Shown: positions 1 to 5,821 of the stretch, in pieces
Position numbering within the stretch: position 1 is the stretch's first letter
How the letters are laid out: each line of letters begins with the position of its first letter
Assembly (NCBI GenBank): GCA_964570525.1
Contig: CAZMYO010000039.1
Location: 1 to 9,439 of the forward strand
Length of the DNA stretch: 9,439 bases
Source of the DNA: CAZMYO01 sp964570525
GTDB taxonomy: Bacteria; Patescibacteriota; Patescibacteriia; Magasanikbacterales; GWA2-37-8
Direction: 5' to 3'
Position numbers and translations under genes: made by a program
Notes under the pieces: model-generated
What the model was told of the DNA's origin: nothing
Seen by the model: the letters and a program-made list of their open reading frames with translations, nothing else
Databases searched by the model: none

Positions 1-211
1 CGATTACATACTCTTTGGAAAACAATGCAAAAAAAACTTTGAGTGTAAAAATAAAGTGCCTAATCCAAAGGGGTAACTTATATTCAATGGTAAACCTAGC
101 CACGGATACCTCGTGGCCTTCTTTTTTAAACTCATCAAATAAATTTTTGGCGTATTGAGCTGGTCCGCCGATGTCCGGCGGGAAAACCCCGGTAGCAATC
201 AGAATTTTCAT
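1..211 (-). CDS. GT4 glycosyltransferase, N-terminal part (3' end beyond window)
   Basis: This is a partial gene read leftwards from an ATG at 211-209, with 70 complete codons before the window edge. The protein begins MKILIATGVFPPDIGGPAQY and continues as an alpha/beta nucleotide-sugar enzyme start (KNLFDEFKKEGHEVSVARF). A short hydrophobic beta strand followed by FPPDIGGPA with a Gly-Gly-Pro turn is typical of the N-terminal Rossmann domain of GT4 (GT-B fold, retaining) glycosyltransferases. The donor-binding C-terminal domain lies outside, so the sugar transferred cannot be judged. It lies 40 bp downstream of another GT4 gene on the same strand and is probably the third gene of the sugar operon. 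I see no Shine-Dalgarno sequence before the ATG. A different-frame reading of the same stretch has no family resemblance. Confidence 0.85.
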   Translation of the reverse strand, partial: MKILIATGVFPPDIGGPAQYAKNLFDEFKKEGHEVSVARFTIEYKLPLWIRHFIFTLKVFFALFSKEYVI

Positions 212-251
212 AGAACAGATTGAAACAGCTAGTAAGACAGATTTGCGCGGA

Positions 252-1397
252 TCACAGATGTAAAAAAATGGCGTCCATCCGCCGCGCAATTGAATCCCAA
301 TTATAATGCTCCGCGACGAGTTCACGTCCATTCACCCGCAATCTCTCCGCGAGGGTCGGATCGTTCAAAATGCAGTAAATTTTATCCGCGATATCTTTGG
401 GGTCGCCAACTTTACAAAATAAACCCGTCTCACCATCTTTTAAAAAATCGGGAATGCCGCCCACTCTTGTAGCAACCATTGGCACCCCAGCGGCCATAGC
501 CTCTAAAAATGAGATGCCTAACCCTTCCGAGAGACTGGGCCGACAAAATACATCACTTGCCCACAAGTATTCCGGTAATCTTTCTTGGCTAATATTTCCC
601 AAAAAGTGCACTCGTTCGCTTAAACCAAGCTCGACGGTTACTTGTTTTAATATAGTTTCCAACTCTCCGATACCGGCAATTAACAGGTGGGTGTAGCCAG
701 GCAAAAACATCATCGCTCGAACCAAGCTGTCTACGCCATTTTTCTTTACCAATCGTGAGACAGTAATAACTAATTTTGCCTGTTCAGGAATTTTCAGTTG
801 ATCCTTTATTTCGTTTCGAGAATCAATCTTTAATCTTGAATCTTTAATCTTAAATCTTTCAACATCGACCCCGTTCGGCACCACCTCAATCGGACAAGTC
901 GCGCCCATTTCTTTTGCCCAATTTGCCAAATAGGTGCTAAGCACATGAATGTGATTTGATTTCTGAAAAATTTGTTTAAAGTATGGCCAGCACCACCACA
1001 CGTGTTTATAAACATGCGCTTTGCTGTCGCCTTCTTGCAAGTTGAGGAGAAACGGAATGCTCGGATTTCTTTTTTTATAACGCAGCGCGGCAAAGCCAGA
1101 GTAGCTCGCCATTATAGACCAAACCGCATCGAATCCGCCAGCTGGCGGACTAAGCTCGCGTGCTTCTTTCCACCCGCTCCAGATTAATCTAAATTTATCC
1201 CAGTGATTCCCCTTCCCAATTCGATGAACTTCGACTTGGCCGACGCGTTCAACGACAGCTAACTCCGGCTTGATTTTAGCCGTAAGCATTACAAATTCAT
1301 ACTCCGACAACCGATCGGTAATTTCTTTTACCGCAATCTCGGCCCCACCAACAAGAGGAAGATAGGCAGTAGAAAAAATTAAAATCCGTTTGTTCAT
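252..1397 (-). CDS. GT4-family glycosyltransferase (GT-B fold)
   Basis: A 381-residue cytoplasmic enzyme, full length for the family, that should transfer a sugar from a nucleotide donor onto a growing lipid-linked glycan. The N-terminal acceptor domain begins with ILIFSTAYLPLVGGAE (residues 5-20), with the usual Gly-Gly turn. The donor domain starts near 207 and contains ITVSRLVKKNGVDSL (211-225; Arg215 and Lys218/Lys219 are the usual phosphate-contacting positions). The EX7E motif lies in SEGLGISFLEAMAAG, with Glu291 and Glu299, followed by GVPMVATRVGGIPDFL and DGETGLF. Its ATG overlaps the stop of the decarboxylase gene (ATGA), so translation is probably coupled. Two oddities are embedded: residues about 181-192 (FKIKDSRLKIDS) come from a 7-bp tandem array, and SPPAGG near residues 83-88 comes from a 16-bp palindrome. 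Donor and acceptor cannot be deduced from sequence. Confidence 0.93.
   Translation of the reverse strand: MNKRILIFSTAYLPLVGGAEIAVKEITDRLSEYEFVMLTAKIKPELAVVERVGQVEVHRIGKGNHWDKFRLIWSGWKEARELSPPAGGFDAVWSIMASYSGFAALRYKKRNPSIPFLLNLQEGDSKAHVYKHVWWCWPYFKQIFQKSNHIHVLSTYLANWAKEMGATCPIEVVPNGVDVERFKIKDSRLKIDSRNEIKDQLKIPEQAKLVITVSRLVKKNGVDSLVRAMMFLPGYTHLLIAGIGELETILKQVTVELGLSERVHFLGNISQERLPEYLWASDVFCRPSLSEGLGISFLEAMAAGVPMVATRVGGIPDFLKDGETGLFCKVGDPKDIADKIYCILNDPTLAERLRVNGRELVAEHYNWDSIARRMDAIFLHL
825..859. repeat. Heptanucleotide tandem array, 5 copies of aatcttN, inside GT4 gene
   Basis: The hexamer aatctt starts at 825, 832, 839, 846 and 853, exactly 7 bp apart, with t, g, t, a or t as the seventh base. 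Read on the coding strand it encodes a run of the heptapeptide KIKDSRL between the acceptor domain (VVPNGVDVERF) and the start of the donor domain (LKIPEQAKLVITVSRL). This is normally a short variable linker. Because the period is 7, all three coding-strand frames give the same cyclic peptide and none contains a stop. Confidence 0.95.
1134..1149. repeat. 16-bp perfect palindrome inside GT4 gene
   Basis: The sequence tccgccagctggcgga equals its own reverse complement; symmetry fails at the next base on each side. It is read in frame as Ser-Pro-Pro-Ala-Gly-Gly just before the beta strand FDAVW (residues about 89-93). The Pro/Ala/Gly-rich product looks like an inserted turn. Its character resembles the palindromic block at 2732-2752 in the other glycosyltransferase gene (PASPAGR), although the bases differ. 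Confidence 0.8.
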
Positions 1398-2335
1398 ACT
1401 TGTAAACGAGTTTTGAAATCAGCGATAGTTTTTTTGAGACCTTCCTCCAGAGATATGGTCGGGCTCCAACCGAGAAGTTTTTTTGCTTTAGAAATGTCCG
1501 GACAGCGGCGGCGCGGATCATCGGTCGGCAGAGGTTGATGGATAATCGAGCTGACTGAATCGGTGAGCGCGATAATTTTTTCCGCTATCTCTAACATCGT
1601 TTTTTCTCCCGGGTTGCCCAAGTTGATTGGTCCGGTTATTTCTTTCGTCGAGTTCATCATCAAAACAAGTCCTGCCACCAAATCTGATACGTAACAAAAA
1701 CTTCTCGTCTGCGTGCCGGTACCGTACACGGTCAGCGACTCGCCTTTTAGAGCTTGAACGATAAAATTAGAAATAACGCGGCCGTCATTAAACGCCATGC
1801 GCGGACCATAGGTGTTAAAGATGCGCACCACCTTTATCGTCGTATCGTGCATCCGTTTATAATCAAAAAATATGGTTTCGGCGTAACGCTTGCCTTCGTC
1901 ATAGCAGGCGCGCGGGCCGGTGGTACTGACATTGCCGCGATATTCCTCTGTTTGCGGATGTACTTCCGGGTCGCCATAAACTTCCGAAGTTGACGCCTGC
2001 AAAATCCGCGCTCCGTGCTTGCGGGCCAGCCCCAGCATATTCATAACACCAATGGTGCTGGTTTTTACGGTGTGCACCGGATTGTATTGATAATGCACCG
2101 GCGAAGCCGGGCAGGCTAAATTGTAAATCTGATCAATCGGCTCATCGATAAATAAGGGGTTGACGATGTCGTGCTCAATAAACCGGAAGCGACGATTATC
2201 CAACCGATGCTTGATATTGTCTTTTGAACCGGTAAACAAATTGTCAACGCAAATAACCTCATGACCTTCGTCGAGGAGTCGTTCGCACAGATGCGAGCCG
2301 ATAAAACCGGCCCCGCCGGTAACTAAAATACGCAT
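1394..2335 (-). CDS. uxs: UDP-glucuronate decarboxylase (UDP-xylose synthase), SDR family
   Basis: A 313-residue cytoplasmic extended short-chain dehydrogenase that should convert UDP-glucuronate to UDP-xylose (EC 4.1.1.35) with bound NAD. The dinucleotide motif TGGAGFIG is at 6-13, followed by the acidic VDN (30-32) that selects NAD. The catalytic set is Thr116-Ser117-Glu118 in ASTSEVYGDPEVHPQ and Tyr145/Lys149 in GPRACYDEGKRYAE. RIFNTYGPRM (171-180) and TQTRSFCYVSDLV (with Arg211) are characteristic of the UXS subgroup and set it apart from GalE-type epimerases and dTDP-glucose dehydratases. The length matches soluble bacterial UXS, without the N-terminal membrane anchor of animal enzymes. 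It is first in its operon, 29 nt or so after a candidate promoter, and its stop overlaps the next ATG. UDP-xylose would feed the adjacent glycosyltransferases. UDP-glucuronate must come from elsewhere, as no UDP-glucose dehydrogenase is in the window. Confidence 0.93.
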   Translation of the reverse strand: MRILVTGGAGFIGSHLCERLLDEGHEVICVDNLFTGSKDNIKHRLDNRRFRFIEHDIVNPLFIDEPIDQIYNLACPASPVHYQYNPVHTVKTSTIGVMNMLGLARKHGARILQASTSEVYGDPEVHPQTEEYRGNVSTTGPRACYDEGKRYAETIFFDYKRMHDTTIKVVRIFNTYGPRMAFNDGRVISNFIVQALKGESLTVYGTGTQTRSFCYVSDLVAGLVLMMNSTKEITGPINLGNPGEKTMLEIAEKIIALTDSVSSIIHQPLPTDDPRRRCPDISKAKKLLGWSPTISLEEGLKKTIADFKTRLQV

Positions 2336-2339
2336 GAAT

Positions 2340-2359
2340 TTGCTTAATATTGCTTAAAA
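2340..2359. repeat. 10-bp direct repeat in leader of decarboxylase transcript
   Basis: Two adjacent copies, ttgcttaata and ttgcttaaaa (9 of 10 identical), lie between the candidate transcription start and the ATG of the decarboxylase gene. The stretch is A/T-rich and holds no Shine-Dalgarno sequence. It could be an operator half-site pair or an unstructured leader; nothing decides between these. Confidence 0.4.
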
Positions 2360-2370
2360 CGAATAGCTGT

Positions 2371-2399
2371 AGTATGCTATAAAATGGACAAAAAGTCAA
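2371..2399 (-). promoter_or_regulatory. Candidate sigma-70-type promoter of the decarboxylase/GT4 operon
   Basis: On the minus strand a -35-like TTGACT (2399-2394) is separated by exactly 17 bp from a -10-like CATACT (2376-2371). Matches to consensus are 5 of 6 and 4 of 6. Transcription would start near 2364 and give a leader of about 29 nt to the ATG at 2335. It is the only good match in the intergenic region on this strand. Confidence 0.55.
2375..2383 (+). promoter_or_regulatory. Candidate extended -10 promoter for the plus-strand GT4 gene
   Basis: The stretch TGCTATAAA is an extended -10 element (TG, one base, then TATAAA, 5 of 6 to consensus). I see no good -35 hexamer 17 bp upstream, which extended -10 promoters can lack. 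It overlaps the -10 element of the minus-strand promoter by 2 bp, so polymerase binding in the two directions should be mutually exclusive. The transcript would have a leader of about 150 nt containing the inverted repeat at 2411-2535. Confidence 0.4.
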
Positions 2400-2410
2400 T
2401 CATTAAACAC

Positions 2411-2535
2411 TGTCATTGCGAGGAGTGAGGCACGAACGACGTGGCAATCCCCCATCTTATAAACTGACCAAATTAAACCTGAAAGTCTGGGGATTGCTTC
2501 GTCACTATGCTGGCGCTTCGTTCCTCGCAATGACA
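2411..2535. repeat. 125-bp imperfect inverted repeat (dispersed palindromic element)
   Basis: The outer arms are exact: tgtcattgcgagga (2411-2424) pairs with tcctcgcaatgaca (2522-2535). The inner arms gcaatcccc (2444-2452) and ggggattgc (2489-2497) also pair exactly. About 36 bp of AT-rich sequence lies between the halves. The bases between outer and inner arms differ (cacgaacgacg on one side, ttcgtcactatgctggcgcttcg on the other). Arms of this kind (TGTCATTGCGAGGA... with GCAATCCCC) are a recurring intergenic repeat in many unrelated bacterial genomes and are often mis-annotated as small proteins. No transposase is present. The element ends only 7 bp before the start codon at 2543, so it lies in the 5' leader of that gene and could fold into a long hairpin in RNA. 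Confidence 0.85.
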
Positions 2536-2542
2536 AAAGATT

Positions 2543-3748
2543 ATGGCATCTAAGCTAAAACTGCTATTTATAATCACCCAAGGCGAGTGGGGCGGGGCCC
2601 AGCGCTATGTCTATGACTTGGCGATCAACTTGGCCGACGAATTTGATGTTACCGTGGCGGTGGGAGAGCCAAATGGCAAACGAGATTTACAGGAAAAATT
2701 GCGGTCCGGACTACGGACTACGGACTACGGACCTGCCTCGCCGGCAGGCAGGCTACGGACAATCACGGTATTTCAGCTCAAACATCTGGTTCGCCGCATA
2801 TCTCCATGGCACGACATGCTGGCTTTTGTTGAGTTGCGAAAACTATATCAAGATTTAAAACCAGATATTGTGCACCTTAATAGCTCTAAAGCGGGTATTA
2901 TCGGCTCGCTGGCTCAATTACTGCTTTCGACTTTCGACTTTCGACTTTCGACTCGGATCGTCTACACCGTCCACGGCTGGGTGTTTAACGAGCCGATGCC
3001 TTTTTGGCGCAAAAAATTATACTTCTATCTGGAAAAATTAACGGCGCCAATGAAAGACGGTATTATAGTTTTGTCGGACGCCGAACGCGATCAAAGTCAG
3101 ACCGAATTAAAAATTCCTTCAAAAAAAATTACGGTCATCCCGCATGGCGTTTCTGTGCCGACTAAAATGTTATCTAAGCAGGCTGCTCGAGATGAACTTA
3201 CTCGGCTCTCTCACGCAAAAGTGCCGCTTGATACTGCTTGGATCGGCACCATTGCCAACTATTACCCGACCAAGGGTTTGGATGTGCTCATTAAGGCCGT
3301 GGCACAAAAAAAACAGGAGCTCGGCAATATTTCCTGTTTGCTTATTGGCGATGGACCGGAAAGAACAAAGTTGGCCGGACTGATTATCAAATATGGCCTA
3401 GAAAAAATTGTCTACTTGGTTGGGATCATAAATGATGCCTGGAAACTTCATCCTGCTTTCGATGTGTTTGTTCTCCCTTCGCGCAAAGAAGGCCTGCCCT
3501 ACGCTCTCCTCGATGCCATGGCGTACAAGGCGCGAATCGTCGCAACGAACGTCGGAGGTGTTCCATCAATTATTGAAAATAAAAAAACGGGCCTCCTGGT
3601 ACCGCCAGATGACCCGCCAGCATTAGGCGACGCGATGGCAAGCCTCCTCAAAAACCCCGCACAACTTCACCGCGATCAACCGGCCGCCATTTTCTCTTTG
3701 GCAGACGAAATAGCAAAAACTACTTCTTTGTACTCTTCGCTGGTATAG
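2543..3748 (+). CDS. GT4-family glycosyltransferase with repeat-derived insertions
   Basis: A 401-residue GT-B enzyme resembling capsule/exopolysaccharide GT4 transferases. The N-terminal domain has LLFIITQGEWGGAQRYV (7-23), PDIVHLNSSKAGIIGSLA (107-124) and the conserved IVYTVHGWVFNE (139-150). The linker is ITVIPHGVSVP (196-206). The donor domain has AWIGTIANYYPTKGLDVLIKA (Lys244 in the usual Lys position), LLIGDGPER (266-274) and LPSRKEGLPYALLDAMAYKA. In that last motif the EX7E pair is Glu316 and Asp324, so the second glutamate is replaced by aspartate. Residues about 55-73 (SGLRTTDYGPASPAGRLRT) and 129-137 (STFDFRLST) are encoded by 7-bp arrays and a nested palindrome, and sit where relatives have short loops. 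The frame is nevertheless open to a normal C-terminus. The ATG at 2543 gives the natural family start. Its end overlaps the converging ligase-like gene by 29 bp. Confidence 0.92.
   Translation: MASKLKLLFIITQGEWGGAQRYVYDLAINLADEFDVTVAVGEPNGKRDLQEKLRSGLRTTDYGPASPAGRLRTITVFQLKHLVRRISPWHDMLAFVELRKLYQDLKPDIVHLNSSKAGIIGSLAQLLLSTFDFRLSTRIVYTVHGWVFNEPMPFWRKKLYFYLEKLTAPMKDGIIVLSDAERDQSQTELKIPSKKITVIPHGVSVPTKMLSKQAARDELTRLSHAKVPLDTAWIGTIANYYPTKGLDVLIKAVAQKKQELGNISCLLIGDGPERTKLAGLIIKYGLEKIVYLVGIINDAWKLHPAFDVFVLPSRKEGLPYALLDAMAYKARIVATNVGGVPSIIENKKTGLLVPPDDPPALGDAMASLLKNPAQLHRDQPAAIFSLADEIAKTTSLYSSLV
2704..2759. repeat. Heptanucleotide array (ctacgga) interrupted by a 21-bp palindromic block
   Basis: A degenerate unit gtccgga (2704-2710) is followed by three exact ctacgga copies (2711-2731), a 21-bp block (2732-2752) and a fourth exact copy (2753-2759). 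The array encodes the cyclic heptapeptide LRTTDYG, in Leu-Arg-Thr-Thr-Asp-Tyr-Gly then, after the block, Leu-Arg-Thr. It sits between EKLRS and ITVFQLKHLV, a loop in the N-terminal domain. The heptamer is open in all coding-strand frames. Confidence 0.95.
2732..2752. repeat. 21-bp palindromic block nested in the heptamer array
   Basis: The arms cctgcct (2732-2738) and aggcagg (2746-2752) are exact inverted complements flanking c plus the palindrome gccggc (2740-2745). The block begins precisely after one ctacgga unit and ends precisely before another. At 21 bp it preserves both the reading frame and the 7-bp phase, adding PASPAGR to the protein. It looks like a small palindromic element inserted into a pre-existing array. 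Confidence 0.8.
2924..2951. repeat. Heptanucleotide tandem array, 4 exact copies of ctttcga, inside GT4 gene
   Basis: Four perfect ctttcga units lie head to tail, with a partial fifth beginning (ct). They encode LSTFDFR cyclically, giving LLLSTFDFRLST between the helix GIIGSLAQL and the strand RIVYTVHGW. Relatives have a short turn there. All three coding-strand frames through the array lack stops. Confidence 0.95.
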
Positions 3749-5786
3749 CCATAATCAAAGCTTCTACCTGCTGGCCTTGCCCGTCAAAAACAATATTCCT
3801 TTGTTTTGCCAAATCTATCGCCTCTCGCGCTTTGTCACCCTTCCCAAAAACATGGTAAGTATAGGCTAGCCGCCAATAACTTTCAGAAACTTTCGGATCA
3901 TCAGCAATAGTTTGTTCTATCAAGCGAATAGCTTCATCTTTTTTATTAAGCTGGGCCTTCATAGTGGAGAGCATATACAGAAGCTGTTGCCGCCTGGGAC
4001 TATAGGTGAGGGCTGTTTCCAGATTTCGCTCGGCATCCAAGAGATACCGCGGATCATTATTCACCACAAACCCCAGCTGACTTAGCTGGCCCAGCATCAT
4101 ATACAGACGAATGTCCGGAGGATGAAGTTTCACATTTTCATCCAGCGCCACGCGCGCGGTATTGAGAAGCTGGTTGTTTTGTTCTCGGCTTAATTTATTA
4201 TACCTTTCTCCCACTATCTGTATGATCATTCTAGACAAGTCGCTCCGGATATCATCAATATGGGGTGAATTAAATTGGAGAGTTTCACTTACGGTTAATA
4301 ACCCGAGAATAGGATCGCGAGCGAGATCGTTCATCGCCGAAAGTGTCTTCATATTAGCGCGAGCCGGCTGAAGGTTAAACACAAAAATATTGAACGAAAC
4401 CACCGCAACTACGGCGCCGATCATAAGTGAGTTCACCGCTTTATCTGGGACTTTTACTCTTTCCGAGGCGCCCGGAGCTACCACTAGATCGCCAGAATCC
4501 CCGGGCTTAGCAACGGAGAGCCGGTTAACCAGCGCCAACCAAAACATAAAGTAGAGGTAAGAAGTGGGGTTTTCGAAAACGGTAATATTCTGAATGAGGT
4601 GCGCCACCAAGAAAGCCGCTCCGACCACGGCAACATGCTTCTCCACATGTTTGTTCCGATACGCGATAATTATACTCATAATCGCCATGGCAAAAATTCC
4701 CAAATACGCCAAGAGACCAACTGCTCCCTGGACTGCCAAAGTGTTGAGGATGATATTATGGGCGTTATCAAACCAGGTTTCGCCATAGCCGAGCTCCAAA
4801 GAACGCGGATTATAATGCTGATTAAAGGTATAGAAAAAATTATTCGGCCCCCAGCCAAAAATCGGCCGCGCCTTCCAGCCTTCCACCGCTATATTCCAGG
4901 CAATAAAACGGGCATTAACTCCCCCGCCCGAAAATGAGGTGCTTAGTAATCTTCCTACGGTAGGGATTTTTGATACTATCGGATTTTGACGGTAGGCGTA
5001 GAGTAATCCGACCAGAAGTACCCCAAGAACCATAATAATTCGCAAGCCGCGGCGGAGTTGAGGATGATCGTTGCTCACCATAGCATAGCCGACTACAACA
5101 GCCGCGATCCCGACTAATAAACCAATGACGGAACCGCGCGTACCACTGTACAGCAACCCAAAAAAACTAAGAATTCCAAGAATAAAAGCAGAGAACCGCC
5201 AAACTAAAATCTTTTCTTTTAGAACGAGCAGCAGGGCGACGAAAAATAAAAACAAGCCGTAACCGCCAACATAGATGGCGTTGCCTAGCGTACTCGCGAT
5301 GCGATCGCTTCCTTGATTTAACAGCAAATCCCGATTACCAACTTGCAACATCCCGATAAACATTACGATTGATCCCGCCAACAAAAATATTCTCAACGCC
5401 CACTTCCACTCCGTCCAATTTTTGAATATAGCGCTGCAAATAATGTAATAGATGCCGTAATGGAGAATGGTAAATAGACCAAGCATGCGCTCGTGGTTGT
5501 CCCAAAAGCTGTGGTAGGCGTCTACCCCAACAAAAGTAGAGATCGCGAAGCTGAACAAAAAAACCAATAGCGCTATGGTAAGAGCGGTGAAACGCGGCCG
5601 ATATTCTTCCCAGTTGATGAGAAGTAAAATCACGTACCCGCCGAGCATGGCGAGAATTAGCGAGCGTAAAATAAGAATCTTGGGAACAATGAAGGGAAAA
5701 ATAAAGGAAGAAGGAACTAATACCAAAGGCACGAAAAAAGTAGCGTAGATTAACAACTTTACGATTTGCTCAACGATTTTTTTCAT
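3720..5786 (-). CDS. Polytopic O-antigen ligase/polymerase-like (Wzy_C/WaaL) protein with C-terminal TPRs
   Basis: 688 residues from the ATG at 5786. About a dozen hydrophobic segments span roughly residues 10-425, with one more at about 455-472, then a soluble tail. Family signatures are LLYSGTRGSVIGLL (211-224, Arg217), then a large outer loop with RFIAWNIAVEGWKARPIFGW (293-312) and FDNAHNIILNTL (339-350). His343 in the AHN motif matches the conserved histidine of WaaL-type ligases. The tail from about 555 carries TPR-like helical pairs (about 558-595, 601-633, 635-665). These features place it among enzymes that use undecaprenyl-linked glycans at the outer membrane face as polymerase, ligase or O-oligosaccharyltransferase; which one is not decidable. 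A GTG at 5822, overlapping the preceding stop as TAGTG, would add 12 charged residues; I prefer the ATG because the hydrophobic N-terminus follows it directly. It is last in its operon and converges with the plus-strand glycosyltransferase. Confidence 0.88.
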   Translation of the reverse strand: MKKIVEQIVKLLIYATFFVPLVLVPSSFIFPFIVPKILILRSLILAMLGGYVILLLINWEEYRPRFTALTIALLVFLFSFAISTFVGVDAYHSFWDNHERMLGLFTILHYGIYYIICSAIFKNWTEWKWALRIFLLAGSIVMFIGMLQVGNRDLLLNQGSDRIASTLGNAIYVGGYGLFLFFVALLLVLKEKILVWRFSAFILGILSFFGLLYSGTRGSVIGLLVGIAAVVVGYAMVSNDHPQLRRGLRIIMVLGVLLVGLLYAYRQNPIVSKIPTVGRLLSTSFSGGGVNARFIAWNIAVEGWKARPIFGWGPNNFFYTFNQHYNPRSLELGYGETWFDNAHNIILNTLAVQGAVGLLAYLGIFAMAIMSIIIAYRNKHVEKHVAVVGAAFLVAHLIQNITVFENPTSYLYFMFWLALVNRLSVAKPGDSGDLVVAPGASERVKVPDKAVNSLMIGAVVAVVSFNIFVFNLQPARANMKTLSAMNDLARDPILGLLTVSETLQFNSPHIDDIRSDLSRMIIQIVGERYNKLSREQNNQLLNTARVALDENVKLHPPDIRLYMMLGQLSQLGFVVNNDPRYLLDAERNLETALTYSPRRQQLLYMLSTMKAQLNKKDEAIRLIEQTIADDPKVSESYWRLAYTYHVFGKGDKAREAIDLAKQRNIVFDGQGQQVEALIMAIPAKSTKK

Positions 5787-5821
5787 AGACTTTAACTTAA
5801 GAAGAAATAGCTCGCGCCTCA

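Noticed and set aside
4..198. Minus-strand 64-residue open frame at the left edge
   Set aside because: It is out of frame with the true partial GT4 gene that starts at 211 and shows the family N-terminus; its own protein has no family features.
252..2335. Alternative genetic code (UGA as glycine, as in some CPR lineages)
   Set aside because: The decarboxylase and the first GT4 gene both end naturally at TGA, and no in-frame TGA is needed to complete any family.
2411..2535. Insertion sequence or transposon end pair
   Set aside because: There is inverted symmetry but no transposase gene and no recognisable target-site duplication; better called a dispersed palindromic repeat.
2704..2951. CRISPR-like repetitive region
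   Set aside because: The repeats are 7-bp direct tandem units with no spacers, inside an intact glycosyltransferase frame.
2543..3748. Pseudogene caused by repeat insertions
   Set aside because: Despite the insertions the frame is open from a normal start to a normal C-terminus, and the donor-binding motifs are intact apart from one conservative Glu-to-Asp change.
4599..4937. Plus-strand 112-residue open frame
   Set aside because: It lies wholly antisense within the conserved Wzy_C-coding region and has no recognisable domain.
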